DNA from: Pisolithus tinctorius
Lineage: Eukaryota > Basidiomycota > Agaricomycetes > Boletales > Pisolithaceae
DNA: 64,000 bases
Assembly: GCA_024663395.1 (NCBI GenBank)
Contig: JANFAH010000021.1
Coordinates: 124,001-188,000, forward strand
Reading direction: 5' to 3'
Positions within the stretch are counted from its first letter, which is position 1. The number at the start of each line of letters is the position of its first letter. The translations under genes and the position numbers were made by a program. Below are positions 34,801 to 44,424 of this stretch, one piece after another. The notes beneath the pieces were generated by a model. That model was not told the origin of the DNA. It saw nothing but the letters and a program-made list of their open reading frames with translations, and ran no database searches.

Positions 34801-37701
34801 AGTGATGTTGTACCTCATGGGCTTCGGGGATAACTTCACATCGCATAACTATGCTGCCTTGTACACTGGAGTGTTGTTCTCCTCCATCAAAGGCATGTTT
34901 CCTGAGCTTCGCACAACGAACTCTGGCATGTAAGTTCGCAGACCTATTTAGTGTTGGTAACCCTCCTGATCGCATTCATAGAGTCGGACAAAACATCGAT
35001 AGGTCTGCTGATGACTCTACTGACGACAACGATGTCGTTACCCTCAGCTCAACCCCAGCGGGGGTCTTGTTTCCATGCTCACAAGTGCAAGACTATGTCT
35101 TTCGCGGGCCGGAGTTAGATGACATCTGTCTTTTAGCGTTCATCATGGACACGTGGGAGGAACCATATACACCATCTCAAGTCTCGCCCCCCACTCCTTC
35201 AGAGCCCAAATGGGGGCGGCCTGCACATCTGCGTTCGTACTATTTGGAGGAGCATCCGAAGGCCAAGTCCCACCGTCATGTCTGTCGGGCCAGCGAACAC
35301 AACACATTACCTCACTTGATGGGACCCTGGTTTCCCCGAGCTGATGACAGCAGTAATCTGGATTATTTTCATGCATGTGTATTGGCATTGCTGAAGCCGT
35401 GGCGTCGGGCCTCCGACCTCAAGAGCGATGTGGTGTCATGGTCTGACGCGTTTGAGGAGTTCGAGGACAATATGGAACCCTGGCACAGGCAAGTTATTGC
35501 TGGGTTACAATACTACTATGAGTCCAAGACGGCATGCGAGTCCTCTCCATCTGATCACAGCACAGGGCTGGGTTCTCTCGACTCACGAGATCCTCAACTC
35601 GCAGATGAGTTGGGCTGCATCGGCGAATGGGACGGAGACGAGAATCTTCCCCTGACAGAGGATGACCTGGAAAACTTCCGGAGAGAGCAAACATCCGCTT
35701 GTGAACAGATCCACGCAAAGGAGGCTATTGACATTGGCACATGCAACGGTGTGTTCACTATCAACTCATCTCTCACTCGCGGTCATTCCAGCTCGTTTCA
35801 TGTGGCTACTGTGCATGACCTGGAGCACCTCGTTCTGTGGCAAAAGGAGATGGAGGTGATGGTGGCCCAACCTGGGGAGGCATCCGTCACCTTGCCATCT
35901 GATCCTCCAAGAGACATCGGCAGTGTGGATGCCAACGACGGAGCAGTCATCGGTGATAGTGGTGGGGCCTGCTTGCTGGCACAACTGGTTGAAGATTTGA
36001 CAGCACTGCGGCCCGCAGACCCTGACGATCTCCTACAAGACCAGCGCCGCACATATGACATCGTTGACTGGCACTTGGCGCAGTTCTTGATGGGATGCAA
36101 TCCGGATCAGCTGCGAATGGTCATACCTGGGGAGGGTGGAGTCGGCAAATCAAAGACGATTCAGACCATCACTGAGAACTTCGTACAACGGGGGGTGGGG
36201 AGGATACTGGTGAAGGCTGCCTACACAGGCATTGCGGCGTCTGTCATCGACAGGAAGACATTGCACTTCATAGGCATGTTGTGTTTTTATCTGCGCTACA
36301 CAACTCCCAGCTGATCTTGTCTTCGCCTCCTTAGGGATGGTGCCACTCAATGGTGGTAAACAATCAGCGCAGACTGTGAAGGCATTGGAGTTGTATTGGC
36401 GCGACAAACACTATCTGATCATTGATGAGATGTCCATGGTCTCGCAGGAATTCCTTGCTAAACTGTCGAAGATCATCTGTCATGCAAGGTCCGCCTGTAC
36501 GGGCTCTGCTTCCGAGGAGCCATTTGGCGGGTTGAATGTCATCCTTGTTGGTGATTTCCATCAATTTCCTCCCATGGCATCGAAAATGTCTGCACCTCTA
36601 TACTGGCCTTGCAATCCTGCAAAGGACACAGAGGATCAGTTGATCGGTCATCAGATCTTTGAGCAATTTGACATCGTCGTTCGTCTGAAGACTCAGGTGC
36701 GCATAACAGATGCCGGTTGGATGGATCTCTTGCATCACGTGCGCCACGGGAACTGCAAAGACCACTACTTGGCGATGCTTCACGAGCTGGTGCTCTCAGA
36801 CCCCCATTGTCCGGCTACCGATTTCTCACATGCACCATGGAGAGAGGCTGTACTGGTCACTCCTCGGCACGCTGTGCGTATGCATTGGAATTCAATGTGT
36901 GCGTTGTCTCGATCTGGAGACCGCAGGTCCTATCTTGTCATTTGCCCAGCTTGGGATTCCATAGCCGGGCATCCTCTGACATTGGCTGAAAAATTTGTGG
37001 TGGCTACAAAACCGAAAACAGGGCATGGACGCAACAGACAGGAACGTGCTGGACTGTCTGACGAGATCGAGCTTGCCATCGGGATGGAGGTAATGGTCAC
37101 CTTTAACATCTCAACTGACCTAGACATGGCAAACGGTGCATGGGGTCATATTGTGGACATTGTCCTCGACCCCAGAGAATGTGTGCAGCCTTCGGCATCA
37201 CATCAAGTCGTGTTGCAGTATCCCCCAGCCTTTGTCCTCTTGGAAATGAGGCGCACTAAAGCACAGACTCTCCCTGGTCTGCCGACAGGGGTACTGCCTG
37301 TCACACCTCTCTCAAGAACGTTCTCGATCACAATGACTTCAGGCTGCAAGAGTACGATTACCCAGATCCAACTACCTATCACCCCTGCTTTCGCTTTCAC
37401 TGATTATCGTGCACAAGCGCAGACGATCGAGTACTGCATTGTTGATATCGGATCACTGCCCACTGGGAAAATTACCCCATTCAATGCCTACGTCACTCTC
37501 TCCCATAGCCGTGGTCATGAAACCATTCGTCTGCTGAGAGACTTTGATGAGCGGCTCTTTACACAACACCCCTGTGAACACTTGCGCAACGAGGATTGGC
37601 GTTTGGATGAGATGGATAGAACAACTGAAGCTTGGTGGAATCTTATTGACAGTAGCACAGATACGTATCGACGAGGCACAAGTAATGCTCTAATTGTGTA
37701 A
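31814..37701 (+). CDS. Helitron Rep-helicase (RepHel), near intact
   Basis: Exons 31814-32978, 33043-33132, 33189-34929, 34982-36273 and 36335-37701 join to 5655 nt, exactly 1885 codons. Introns 1-3 are GT-AG; intron 4 (36274-36334) is GC-AG. Domains: Cys pair CAICIVCG (about 130), LALNNNLWLGDPPLVLCKLT region (about 200, DUF6570-like), HUH endonuclease motif GSLHVHMLLWL (about 728), catalytic tyrosines FYITTYATK (about 895/899), Pif1-type helicase Walker A GEGGVGKSKT (about 1381), Walker B LIIDEMSMVS (about 1457), VGDFHQFPP, and motif VI YVTLSHSRG (about 1814). It nicks and unwinds DNA for rolling-circle transposition. One in-frame TGA at 32018 (codon 69, CGA-compatible) is the only lesion; translation might also start later. 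Confidence 0.85.
36274..36334 (+). other. GC-AG intron in the Rep-helicase gene
   Basis: Donor GCATGT, acceptor CCTTAG, 61 nt. Only this splice joins ...TLHFI-G to MVPLNGGKQS in frame and gives the conserved spacing of the helicase domain; using the nearby GTTGTG donor breaks the frame. GCATGT is the usual fungal donor GTATGT with T to C. Confidence 0.65.
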
Positions 37702-37831
37702 TGTGGCCCCCCCAATCTCTTTTCTTCTACCTCCGAGGTTGTTTGTTATAAGGCATTATGGTGTTGAGTATTGTGTGCGATTGCGAGCGTGGTAAACAAG
37801 GTGCCTGCCAGGGAAAACAGCCTTATTCTAG
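37702..37831 (+). other. Helitron 3' terminal region
   Basis: Holds GTAAACAAGGTG at 37792-37803 (inverse of the 5' end) and the final TTATTCTAG. A weak stem AAGGTG/CAGCCTT (37798-37827, one bulge) may be the 3' hairpin. Confidence 0.6.
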
Positions 37832-38000
37832 TCTATTATTTCTAAAGGAAAAAACCATACACAAGTAGCACTACTGCTGACTAAGCAACCAAAAATGCGA
37901 AATCTAAGTGCAACTCATAGAAAAAAGTATCTAGAATGAAAATGAAGTAAAACAAGCAAAATAAGGCAATTCCCCTGGTAGGGAAATTGCATTCCCTACA
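37832..38000 (-). repeat. 5' LTR of element E, second piece
   Basis: 169 bp, identical by eye to 11766-11934. Followed by target duplication GCAC (38001-38004). Confidence 0.9.
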
Positions 38001-38004
38001 GCAC

Positions 38005-38815
38005 ATTCTGCTCCAACAGAGCAAAGGTTACCTTCGCTCAGTCTTATCTCAAGGGTATGGCTCTGGCTTGGTTTGAGCCAGACCTACTAAATCCTGACAA
38101 CTATGACTGCCTGCTCTGGATGGACAACTACCATGAGTTCTTACAAGAACTCACAACTAATTTTGGTCTGCATGATGCCATAGCAGATGCTGTCCAACAA
38201 CTTGAGAACCTCACCATGAAGGATGGTTCTTGAATTACCAAATATGTTGTGGAGTTCAATTGCTGGGCTTCACAAGTCAAGGACTACAGTGTCAGTGCAC
38301 TCTGTGACCACTTCTATAGCAGACTTCCAGACTGCATCAAGGACGAGATTGCTTGTGTTGGAAAACCTTCTACCCTCACACAACTCTGCAAACTCGCTCA
38401 GACCATTGATGCACACTACTGGGAGCACAAAGCAGAGATCTTGCACACCACCAAGTCCACCTCCGACAAGTCACAGTCTTCCAACTCCGACAATAAAACT
38501 AAATCATCGTCCTCCGCCTCTGCTCCAAAGTCTGACACCAAGGGCAAGGGCAAACAGAAAGATCCACCCAAGTCTGACATGCCCAAGTCTGATGTGCCCA
38601 AGTCCAATATTGCCCACCTTCTGGGCAAGGATGGCAAACTCACCTCTGCTGAACAACAGCACAGGATGAAAAACAACCTCTGCCTCTTCTGTGGTGAGGC
38701 TGGCCACTCTGCCAAGGACTGTCCCAAGTCCACCTCTCATGCAGCCAAAGCCCATGCAGCTATGGCTGGGACTCCGCCTACTCTTCCTGTGGAGAAGGCA
38801 GAGCCAAAAAATTAG
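38005..38815 (+). pseudogene. Element D gag, C-terminal part
   Basis: Resumes the frame broken at 11583. VTFAQSYLKGMALAWFEPDL is the hallmark Gag block of this family, followed by DNYDCLLWMDNYHEFLQELT; TGA at 38231-38233 (CGA-compatible); then FNCWASQVKDYSVSALCDHF, a Ser/Lys-rich stretch, and a zinc knuckle CLFCGEAGHSAKDCPKS at about 38680. Ends at a stop at 38813. Confidence 0.88.
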
Positions 38816-38892
38816 TCCACTCCTCCAGGGAGCTCACACAGCCTGGAGGAAGTGTTGAACCCAACTGTGTGCAACCAGACATCTGACTCAAT

Positions 38893-40380
38893 GTGTCTGC
38901 TCTTTCTAGTCCCAATTCTTTACTTCCATCTGTAACTCTTCTTGACTATTCCAATGATACTGTTTCTGCATTGATCAATTCTGGTTCTTCTCATTGTTTC
39001 ATAGACCTGTCCATAATCAAAAAATATGCTATTCCTGTTTCCTCTGTTTCTCCACCAATTCTGCTCCACTTGTTTGATGGTAGTACAAATGCTGTCATTT
39101 CCCAAGAAGTAGATCTTTCCCTCTGCTTTCCTTCCAGTGATGTCAACTCTGTTTCATTTTATGTTACTCTGTTGGATTCTTCATGTTTGCTGGTATTAGG
39201 ACACAACTGGCTCACCCGCTTCAATCCATCAATTGACTGGGTACTGGGCAGTATATCATTCAAACTATTGTTACAGGGAATGCTGACACCCCAGGCACCT
39301 TCATCACCTTCTGCTGCAGCCTCTGCTCCAGATCTGACACCCTCCACTCCATTTGCAGCTCCAACTGCACCTCTGACAGACTTGCTGCACTCTGCTCCAC
39401 TCATCTCACTCATCAATGCTGCTGCATATGTCAGAGCCTGTGCTCTCCCTGGCTCTAGACAGTTCCACTTACAGCTCTCCACTGATGATGTGAAGCTTCA
39501 TGCGTCCTCTGCTTCTTCTCTGCCTCCTGACCTCTCCTCAGTTCCTCCTGAGTATCATGAGTTTGCTGACATCTTTAGTAAAGACAAGGCCACAGAACTT
39601 CTGCCACACCACTCATTTGATCTCAAGATCAATCTCAAGGAAGGAGCCTCTCTGCCCATTGGCACGATCTACTCTCTTTCTCCACCAGAGCTTGAAGCTC
39701 TCTGCACCTTCATTGATGAGCATCTTGGCTATGGTTTCATCAAACAGTCCACCTCCACTCACAGTGCCCCTGTCCTCTTCATAAAGAAGAAGGACAGTTC
39801 ACTCTGCCTCTGTGTAGACTATCAAGGACTCAACAAAATCACAAAAAAAGATCACTATCCACTGCTGCTCATCTCCAACCTACTTGACTCCCCAAGCCAC
39901 ACTAAAGTCTACACCAAGATCAATCTCTGCCATGCCTATCATCTAGTCCACATAGCAGATGGAGATGAATGGAAAACAGCTTTCCACACTTATTATGGTT
40001 CCTACAAGTGGCAGGTAATGCCATTCAGTCTGACTAACGTGCCTGTGGCTTTCCAGCAATTCATCAATAGCATCTTTGCAGACATGCTCGATGTCTGCAT
40101 CGTGGTATACCTTGATGACATCCTAATTTACTCACAGGACATGGAGTCACACTGTGAACATGTAAAAGAGGTACTCTGCTGCCTTCAAAAGCATGGCCTT
40201 TATGCCAAGCTGGAGAAGTGTGAGTTTCACTCTGACTCCATTGAGTACCTCGGTTATGTTCTTTCTCCCTCCAGTCTCACCATGTCCACTGAGAAGGTTC
40301 AGGCAGTCTGCAACTGGCCTGAGCTGTGGAAGGTGCGAGACATCCAGTCTTTCCTCAGCTTTGTGAATTTCTACAGATGA
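38893..40380 (+). pseudogene. Element D protease and reverse transcriptase
   Basis: Plus strand. The protease active site reads VSALINSGSSHCFIDLSIIK, where the catalytic Asp is Asn (ATCGAT to ATCAAT would explain it). Then LVLGHNWLTRFNPSIDW, a Ser/Pro/Ala linker, and RT with YHEFADIFSKDKATELLPHH, STHSAPVLFIKKKDSSL, and intact VVYLDDILIYS. The frame ends FYR-TGA at 40378-40380, where gypsy RTs read F-Y-R-R-F. Confidence 0.88.
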
Positions 40381-41163
40381 TTCATTAACAACTACTCTGA
40401 CATCATTATTCCACTCACTTGCCTCATGCAAAAGGGTGCTCCTTGGAACTTTTCCAAGGAGTGCCACTCCACTTTCCTCCGCCTGAAGGATGCCTTCAGC
40501 TCCGCTCCTATTCTCACTCACTGGATCCCTGATGCTCTGCTTACAGTTGAAACCAATGCCTCTGACTATGCCATTGCTGGCATTTTGTCGATCACCTGCT
40601 CTGATGGTGAACTCTGCCCAGTCACTTTCTACTCCTGCACCATGACTGCACCAGAACTCAACTATGATACCCATGACAAGGAGCTGTTGGCTATCTTCGA
40701 GGCTTTCTGCCATTGGTGGCATTACCTAGAAGGTTCTGCCTGACCTGTCAATGTGGTGACAGACCACAAAAACCTTGAGTATTTTTCCACCTCTAAAGTT
40801 CTCACTCGTCGACAGGCCTGCTGGTTGGAGTACCTTTCCCAGTTCAACCTTTCCATCTGCTTCCAACCTGGCCACCTAGGAGCCAAACCTGATGCACTTG
40901 TGTGACGTTGGGATGTCTACCCAAAAGGGGGGGATAGGGACTATGTGCAGGTAAATCCTCATAATCTCCACCCTATGTTTACACAGGAGCAACTCACATT
41001 GTCCCTCCATACCACTACCCTTGTGGCACCTGTGCTCCATGCTGCCATGGTCTTCAATGTTGAGTGCTTACACTCTGACATCATCTCCACCCTACCATCC
41101 AACCCTGTCTCCGCAGGCCACCTTCCAACTCTGACTAAGCCTCAGTGGTCCCTGGACTCCAAT
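40381..41163 (+). pseudogene. Element D RNase H domain and RT tail
   Basis: Same frame as RT after the stop. PLTCLMQKGAPWNFSKECHS, VETNASDYAIAGIL (the first RNase H Asp is Asn), ELLAIFEAFCHWWHYLEG, TGA at 40741, [13 protein letters not shown], then GAKPDALV and TGA at 40903, RWDVYPKGG. The part after it ends LDSNG at 41163, where the integrase core is missing. Both TGA are CGA-compatible. Confidence 0.85.
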
Positions 41164-41824
41164 GGTCTACCCCTTCTTTGCTAACAAGGGATACCATCCA
41201 AACCTGTCTGTGGTCCCTGACCAAGACTTCACTTCTCCAAGGGCTCAGGACTATGTTGTTGAGCTCTCTGCCCTTCATGATTTCCTCTGCTCCAAAATGT
41301 CCGCCACTCAGCAGCACTACCAGGGTCCAGCAGATGCCAGATGCATACCTCCACCTGAGTTTAAGGTTGGAGAACAGGCCTATGTCAAAGCCAAGTACTT
41401 CTGCTCCACTCATCCTTCGGAAAGACTCTCCAAAAAGTACTTAGGTCCGTTCACCATCTTGGCCAGGCCAGGTACACATTCAGTCACCCTTAAGCTCCCT
41501 GACTCTATGTGCTCAGTACATCTGGTCTTCCATGTCTCACAACTGGAAGCCTCAGTGGCTAACCCTTTCCCAAACCAACAACAACCTCTGCCTCTGCCAG
41601 TGGATGTTGATGGTGACCTTGAGTACAAAGTATCAGATATACTCAACTCTAAGGTGGACCACCACTGTCAACTCTTGTATCTAGTCCACTGGGCTGGTTA
41701 CAAGAACACCGACGAAGAAACCTCTTGGTTGCTTGCAACTGAGCTAGATCACGCTTCTGACATAGTATCCACTGTCCATGAATGCTATCCACACAAACCT
41801 GGCCTGTACCAACCTCTGCCATAA
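41164..41824 (+). pseudogene. Element D integrase C terminus and chromodomain after an internal deletion
   Basis: The HHCC site and the whole D,D-35-E core are absent; the frame jumps from LDSNG to PFFANKGYHPNLSVVPDQDF, which in intact relatives follows the catalytic core. Then VGEQAYVKAKYF, LSKKYLGPFTIL, HLVFHVSQLEAS and a chromodomain YKVSDILNSKVDHHCQLLYL, VHWAGYKNTDEETSWL. Roughly 0.9 kb is missing compared with A2 or C. Confidence 0.85.
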
Positions 41825-42233
41825 TACTCCACCTACATAATCCTCCTCCACAGGCCAACTCCAACCTCTTACCAAACTACCTTAAGTACTTTAGAATTTT
41901 CTCCGCTTATCCATTTCACTTCTCAGAGTCACAAACAAAATCACAAGTCTATCTCGTAGTAGTACAAAAAATATACAAACTAAAGACAAAAAAAAAAAAA
42001 AGAGAAAAAGAAAACAAAACTACTCTACTCTTCCATCGCTTGTTCTCTGCCACCCTCCTGTTCTTCTCCACCTTCCTTCTCTCCTCTGACTTCTTCCTCT
42101 TTCTCATTATCCCCCTCCACACCTTCATCTGCTTCCTCATTCTTGTCCTCCACCTCCAACTGAGGCCTCTTCCATCCTCCACCTGTGCACGCGAGCTCAG
42201 CCATCCTGGCCTCTCATGCATCCTCCCTCCTCC

Positions 42234-43273
42234 TCATCCCCATTCTGCCCACTCATGGTACAGCCCCCACTCATTGGCTGTCCACTCTGCAGCCTCTGCC
42301 ATCCACTCTGCTGCCCTTGCCATCCTCTTGAAGGCTGTTGCAGCCTTCTTGTGTGCTGCCATGTACCTCTCCACAGCCTGCAGCTGCCACTCCCACTCCC
42401 GCTCCATCCACCAGGAAGAGGCCCCCACTCCTAAGGGTCCCTCATGCAGTGTTGCTGGCTCTTCCTCATCCTCTCTGCCTGCCTCCCACTCATCATCCAC
42501 CTCTTCCATCTCCATCACTCTCTCCTTTCCCTTCCCTTGCACCCTCTTCTTCTTCTCCCCTCAGGAACTTCCCATCCCTGCCCTCTTTTGCAAAGGTCCT
42601 GCCACCGCCTCTTCCTGCATCCAGCTGCACATCTTTTTCTTGTTGTGACAGGGCATGCAGGCCCTGGTCTTGCCCTGCCCTGGCTTGCACTGACCCACCA
42701 TCAGACTCACTATGCAGTGAGTGCAAGGTGGCCTTCTGGTCATGGTGACCACCACAGAGGTCCCAGGGACCCTCTGGGCAGTGTTGACATCATACACCAC
42801 ACTGCTTAACCTGAAATGAAAGTAGGGTAAGGTAAAATATAAGTCAGCTCCACCTGACTCACAGTGCTTTGTCACTCACTTTTGCATGGCCTCATCCCAC
42901 CTGGCATGAGCCTGCTCCTGGGAGGCCCTCTGCCTCTACCTCTTGGCCTCCTCTGCCACTGCTTTCTGCCTCTGCCTCTCGGCCTCTTCCTCTGTGCTTC
43001 CTCCTCTTCTCTCTGCCTCTGCTCCACCTCCAGTTACACCTCCTCCGCCTTTTGTCATCTGGCCTCCTCTCATTTGGCCTTGCACTCTGCCTCATGCTCC
43101 CTCTCTTTCTGCTCCACCTCCTCCCTCCAACGGGTCTTCTCTGCATTTTTCTTGTGCTCGGTGTCAGTTGAGTTGTCAGTGAGGATGACCAATGTGTCAT
43201 CCACGACTTGGGAATAGTCATGGGAGTGGCCTGGGGTTGGTTGGGGGGTTGTGTTCTCATGCTGGAAGGACAT
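42234..43273 (-). pseudogene. Antisense accessory gene in element D (coiled coil plus Cys cluster)
   Basis: Minus strand, between pol and the 3' LTR. Starts MSFQHENTTPQPTPGHSHDY, then a long Arg/Glu/Lys helix (EKTRWREEVEQKEREHEAEC...), interrupted by TGA, TGA and TAA; an intron with donor GTGAGT and a CAG acceptor lies near 42900-42810; then PPCTHCIVSLMVGQC...RACMPCHNKKKMCSW, a cluster resembling a fungal binuclear zinc motif; TGA at 42561 (CGA-compatible); then a helical tail WQLQAVERYMAAHKKAATAF. The intron on the minus strand supports a real antisense gene. Possible DNA-binding or Gag-like role; unknown. Confidence 0.6.
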
Positions 43274-43466
43274 GATGATGGGAGGGAAGGACGAAGGTTC
43301 AGTACCCTGACATGTGTTTTTAAGCAGTACTTCAAACTCTGATGGAGCTCTGCCACAGCTAAAGCCATTATCCTTGAGGCATCAAAATAATTTCAAATGA
43401 TCAACTCATGTTGATCTCGTCCCATATATGCAGCCTTCAGGGGTTCAGGCCCTAAGGGGGGGGCAC
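43274..43466 (-). promoter_or_regulatory. 3' end of element D body: antisense promoter candidate and polypurine tract
   Basis: A purine tract (aaggggggggcac, 43454-43466) precedes the 3' LTR. The minus-strand GCATATATGGG at about 43432-43422 could be the TATA box of the antisense gene, 150 bases before its ATG. Confidence 0.4.
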
Positions 43467-44200
43467 TGTCATGACTGTGCATTCATCCTGCATCATCACT
43501 AACTCCACACCCTTTTCTGCCAGTCATTTGCTCACTCTGCACCAACTCCACCCACCTTCTGTCATCTATGAACCATCTCTGCTCTGACTGCTGTTGGACT
43601 TGTGTTGCTCTCCTACTGGACCAGGTGGACCATTCTCTGAGGGGTCATGTGACTACCTTTGGACTTCTCCCTGACAGCATGCAGTCAGGTACTCTGCAGT
43701 GTATGCACTGCATGGTCCAGTGCCTGGACTGTTTCCTTTTCTGGATGTTCTATGTTACCCACTCATATGTCCTCCATCTACCCTTCATTTGTTGTCTGGG
43801 AAGTTTTACTTGAAAATTTATGAGTCTCCATATGTCAGTTCCAATTCTGGTTACTGTACCTCAGTAGTAGTATAAAAGCATGTATCATACTCTGCCATTC
43901 CTCAGTACGAATATCAACTTAGTTCCTACTCCTTCTGTCTTCAACTTCTGCCTGTCAGAGTTATCTCCAACTCTCTGTCTGCACTCTCCCTCTGAAATAC
44001 AAGGGCTGAGATTGTGCAAGGGGGTAGCACATGAGCTAAACCCAATGCCCTCACTCCACTCTGCCTTTGCCTCGGTGGACTTTGTTCCTGCCAATGCTCC
44101 ACTAGTTGGAGTTCCACTCTCTTGTGTTGGACTTGCTTCCAAACCCTTCTCTAGACCTTATATAGCATCAGAGTTGGTCAGAGTAGGCCCAGACTTGACA
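43467..44200 (+). repeat. 3' LTR of element D
   Basis: 734 bp. It keeps AGTACGAATAT at the predicted transcript start, while the 5' LTR has AGTATGAATAT, so that site also shows CpG decay. Confidence 0.9.
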
Positions 44201-44424
44201 TTCACCACTGGATGGATCCATAGGGTTTTAAGGAGTTTCAGCTCAACTGCATTAGGTTTGAGTGAGACAACCCTGTAGGGACCAACCCACTGCTTGGTGA
44301 GTTTTTGTGAGGGATGACCAGAGATTGAGATTCTTGAGGTCTCCAGCCAGACCATGTCTCCAACTGAGTAAACTGGGGTTTCTGAATGAAGTGACTCAGA
44401 GTTGGCCTTCATTCAACTGGCTGT
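44201..44424 (-). pseudogene. Element A1: integrase C-terminal region (part 2)
   Basis: Minus strand, continues the frame cut at 10300: TPVYSVGDMVWLETSRISIS, RKL-like KLTKQWVGPYRVVSLKPNAV, WIHPVVN. Closest to A2 (SVGDMVWLETSCISLSG). Ends abruptly at about 44424 against element G sequence, so the rest of A1 and its 5' LTR are gone. Confidence 0.85.

Larger units (their letters stand above)
27775..37831 (+). mobile_element. Autonomous Helitron (helentron-like, with asymmetric inverted ends)
   Basis: Fills a clean break in LTR-E: empty site ctcg/tctatt, occupied site cttg[TCACCTTG...TTCTAG]tctatt. Begins TC, ends CTAG, no target duplication (the border is uncertain by one T). The 12 bases CACCTTGTTTAC at 27776-27787 recur inverted as GTAAACAAGGTG at 37792-37803, 28 bases before the 3' end, the asymmetric inverted-repeat layout known from Helitron2/helentron elements. 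Encodes a Rep-helicase and three further genes. CpG-rich and almost undamaged, so recent. Confidence 0.9.
11584..38000 (-). mobile_element. Non-autonomous LTR retrotransposon E (gag only), with nested insertions
   Basis: LTRs of 351 bp: left 11584-11934, right 27593-27774 plus 37832-38000 (split by the Helitron; the two pieces sum to 351). Ends TGTAGG...CCTACA; flanked by a 4-bp duplication GCAC (11580-11583, 38001-38004). Own sequence about 4.0 kb once insertions B and the Helitron are removed. The only protein-like region is a minus-strand gag (26459-27367), so transcription runs leftward and the right LTR is the 5' LTR. No protease, RT or integrase is present; it must move in trans. Confidence 0.85.
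10301..44200 (+). mobile_element. Ty3/gypsy element D, full length with nested insertions
   Basis: Two 734-bp LTRs (10301-11034 and 43467-44200) starting TGTCATGAC and ending ACTTGACA are flanked by the 5-bp duplication TTCAC (10296-10300 and 44201-44205). Plus strand. Between the LTRs are gag (split), protease, reverse transcriptase, RNase H, a deleted integrase, a chromodomain, and an antisense gene. Element E (11584-38000) interrupts gag. Five in-frame TGA codons (11165, 38231, 40378, 40741, 40903) and a lost protease Asp make this copy dead. Confidence 0.9.

Noticed and set aside
41782..42648. A long plus-strand Ser/Pro/Leu-rich frame after the D chromodomain, as if an envelope gene
   Set aside because: It is the complement of the Arg/Glu-rich antisense gene, which has an intron and a Cys cluster; the plus frame has only low-complexity content.
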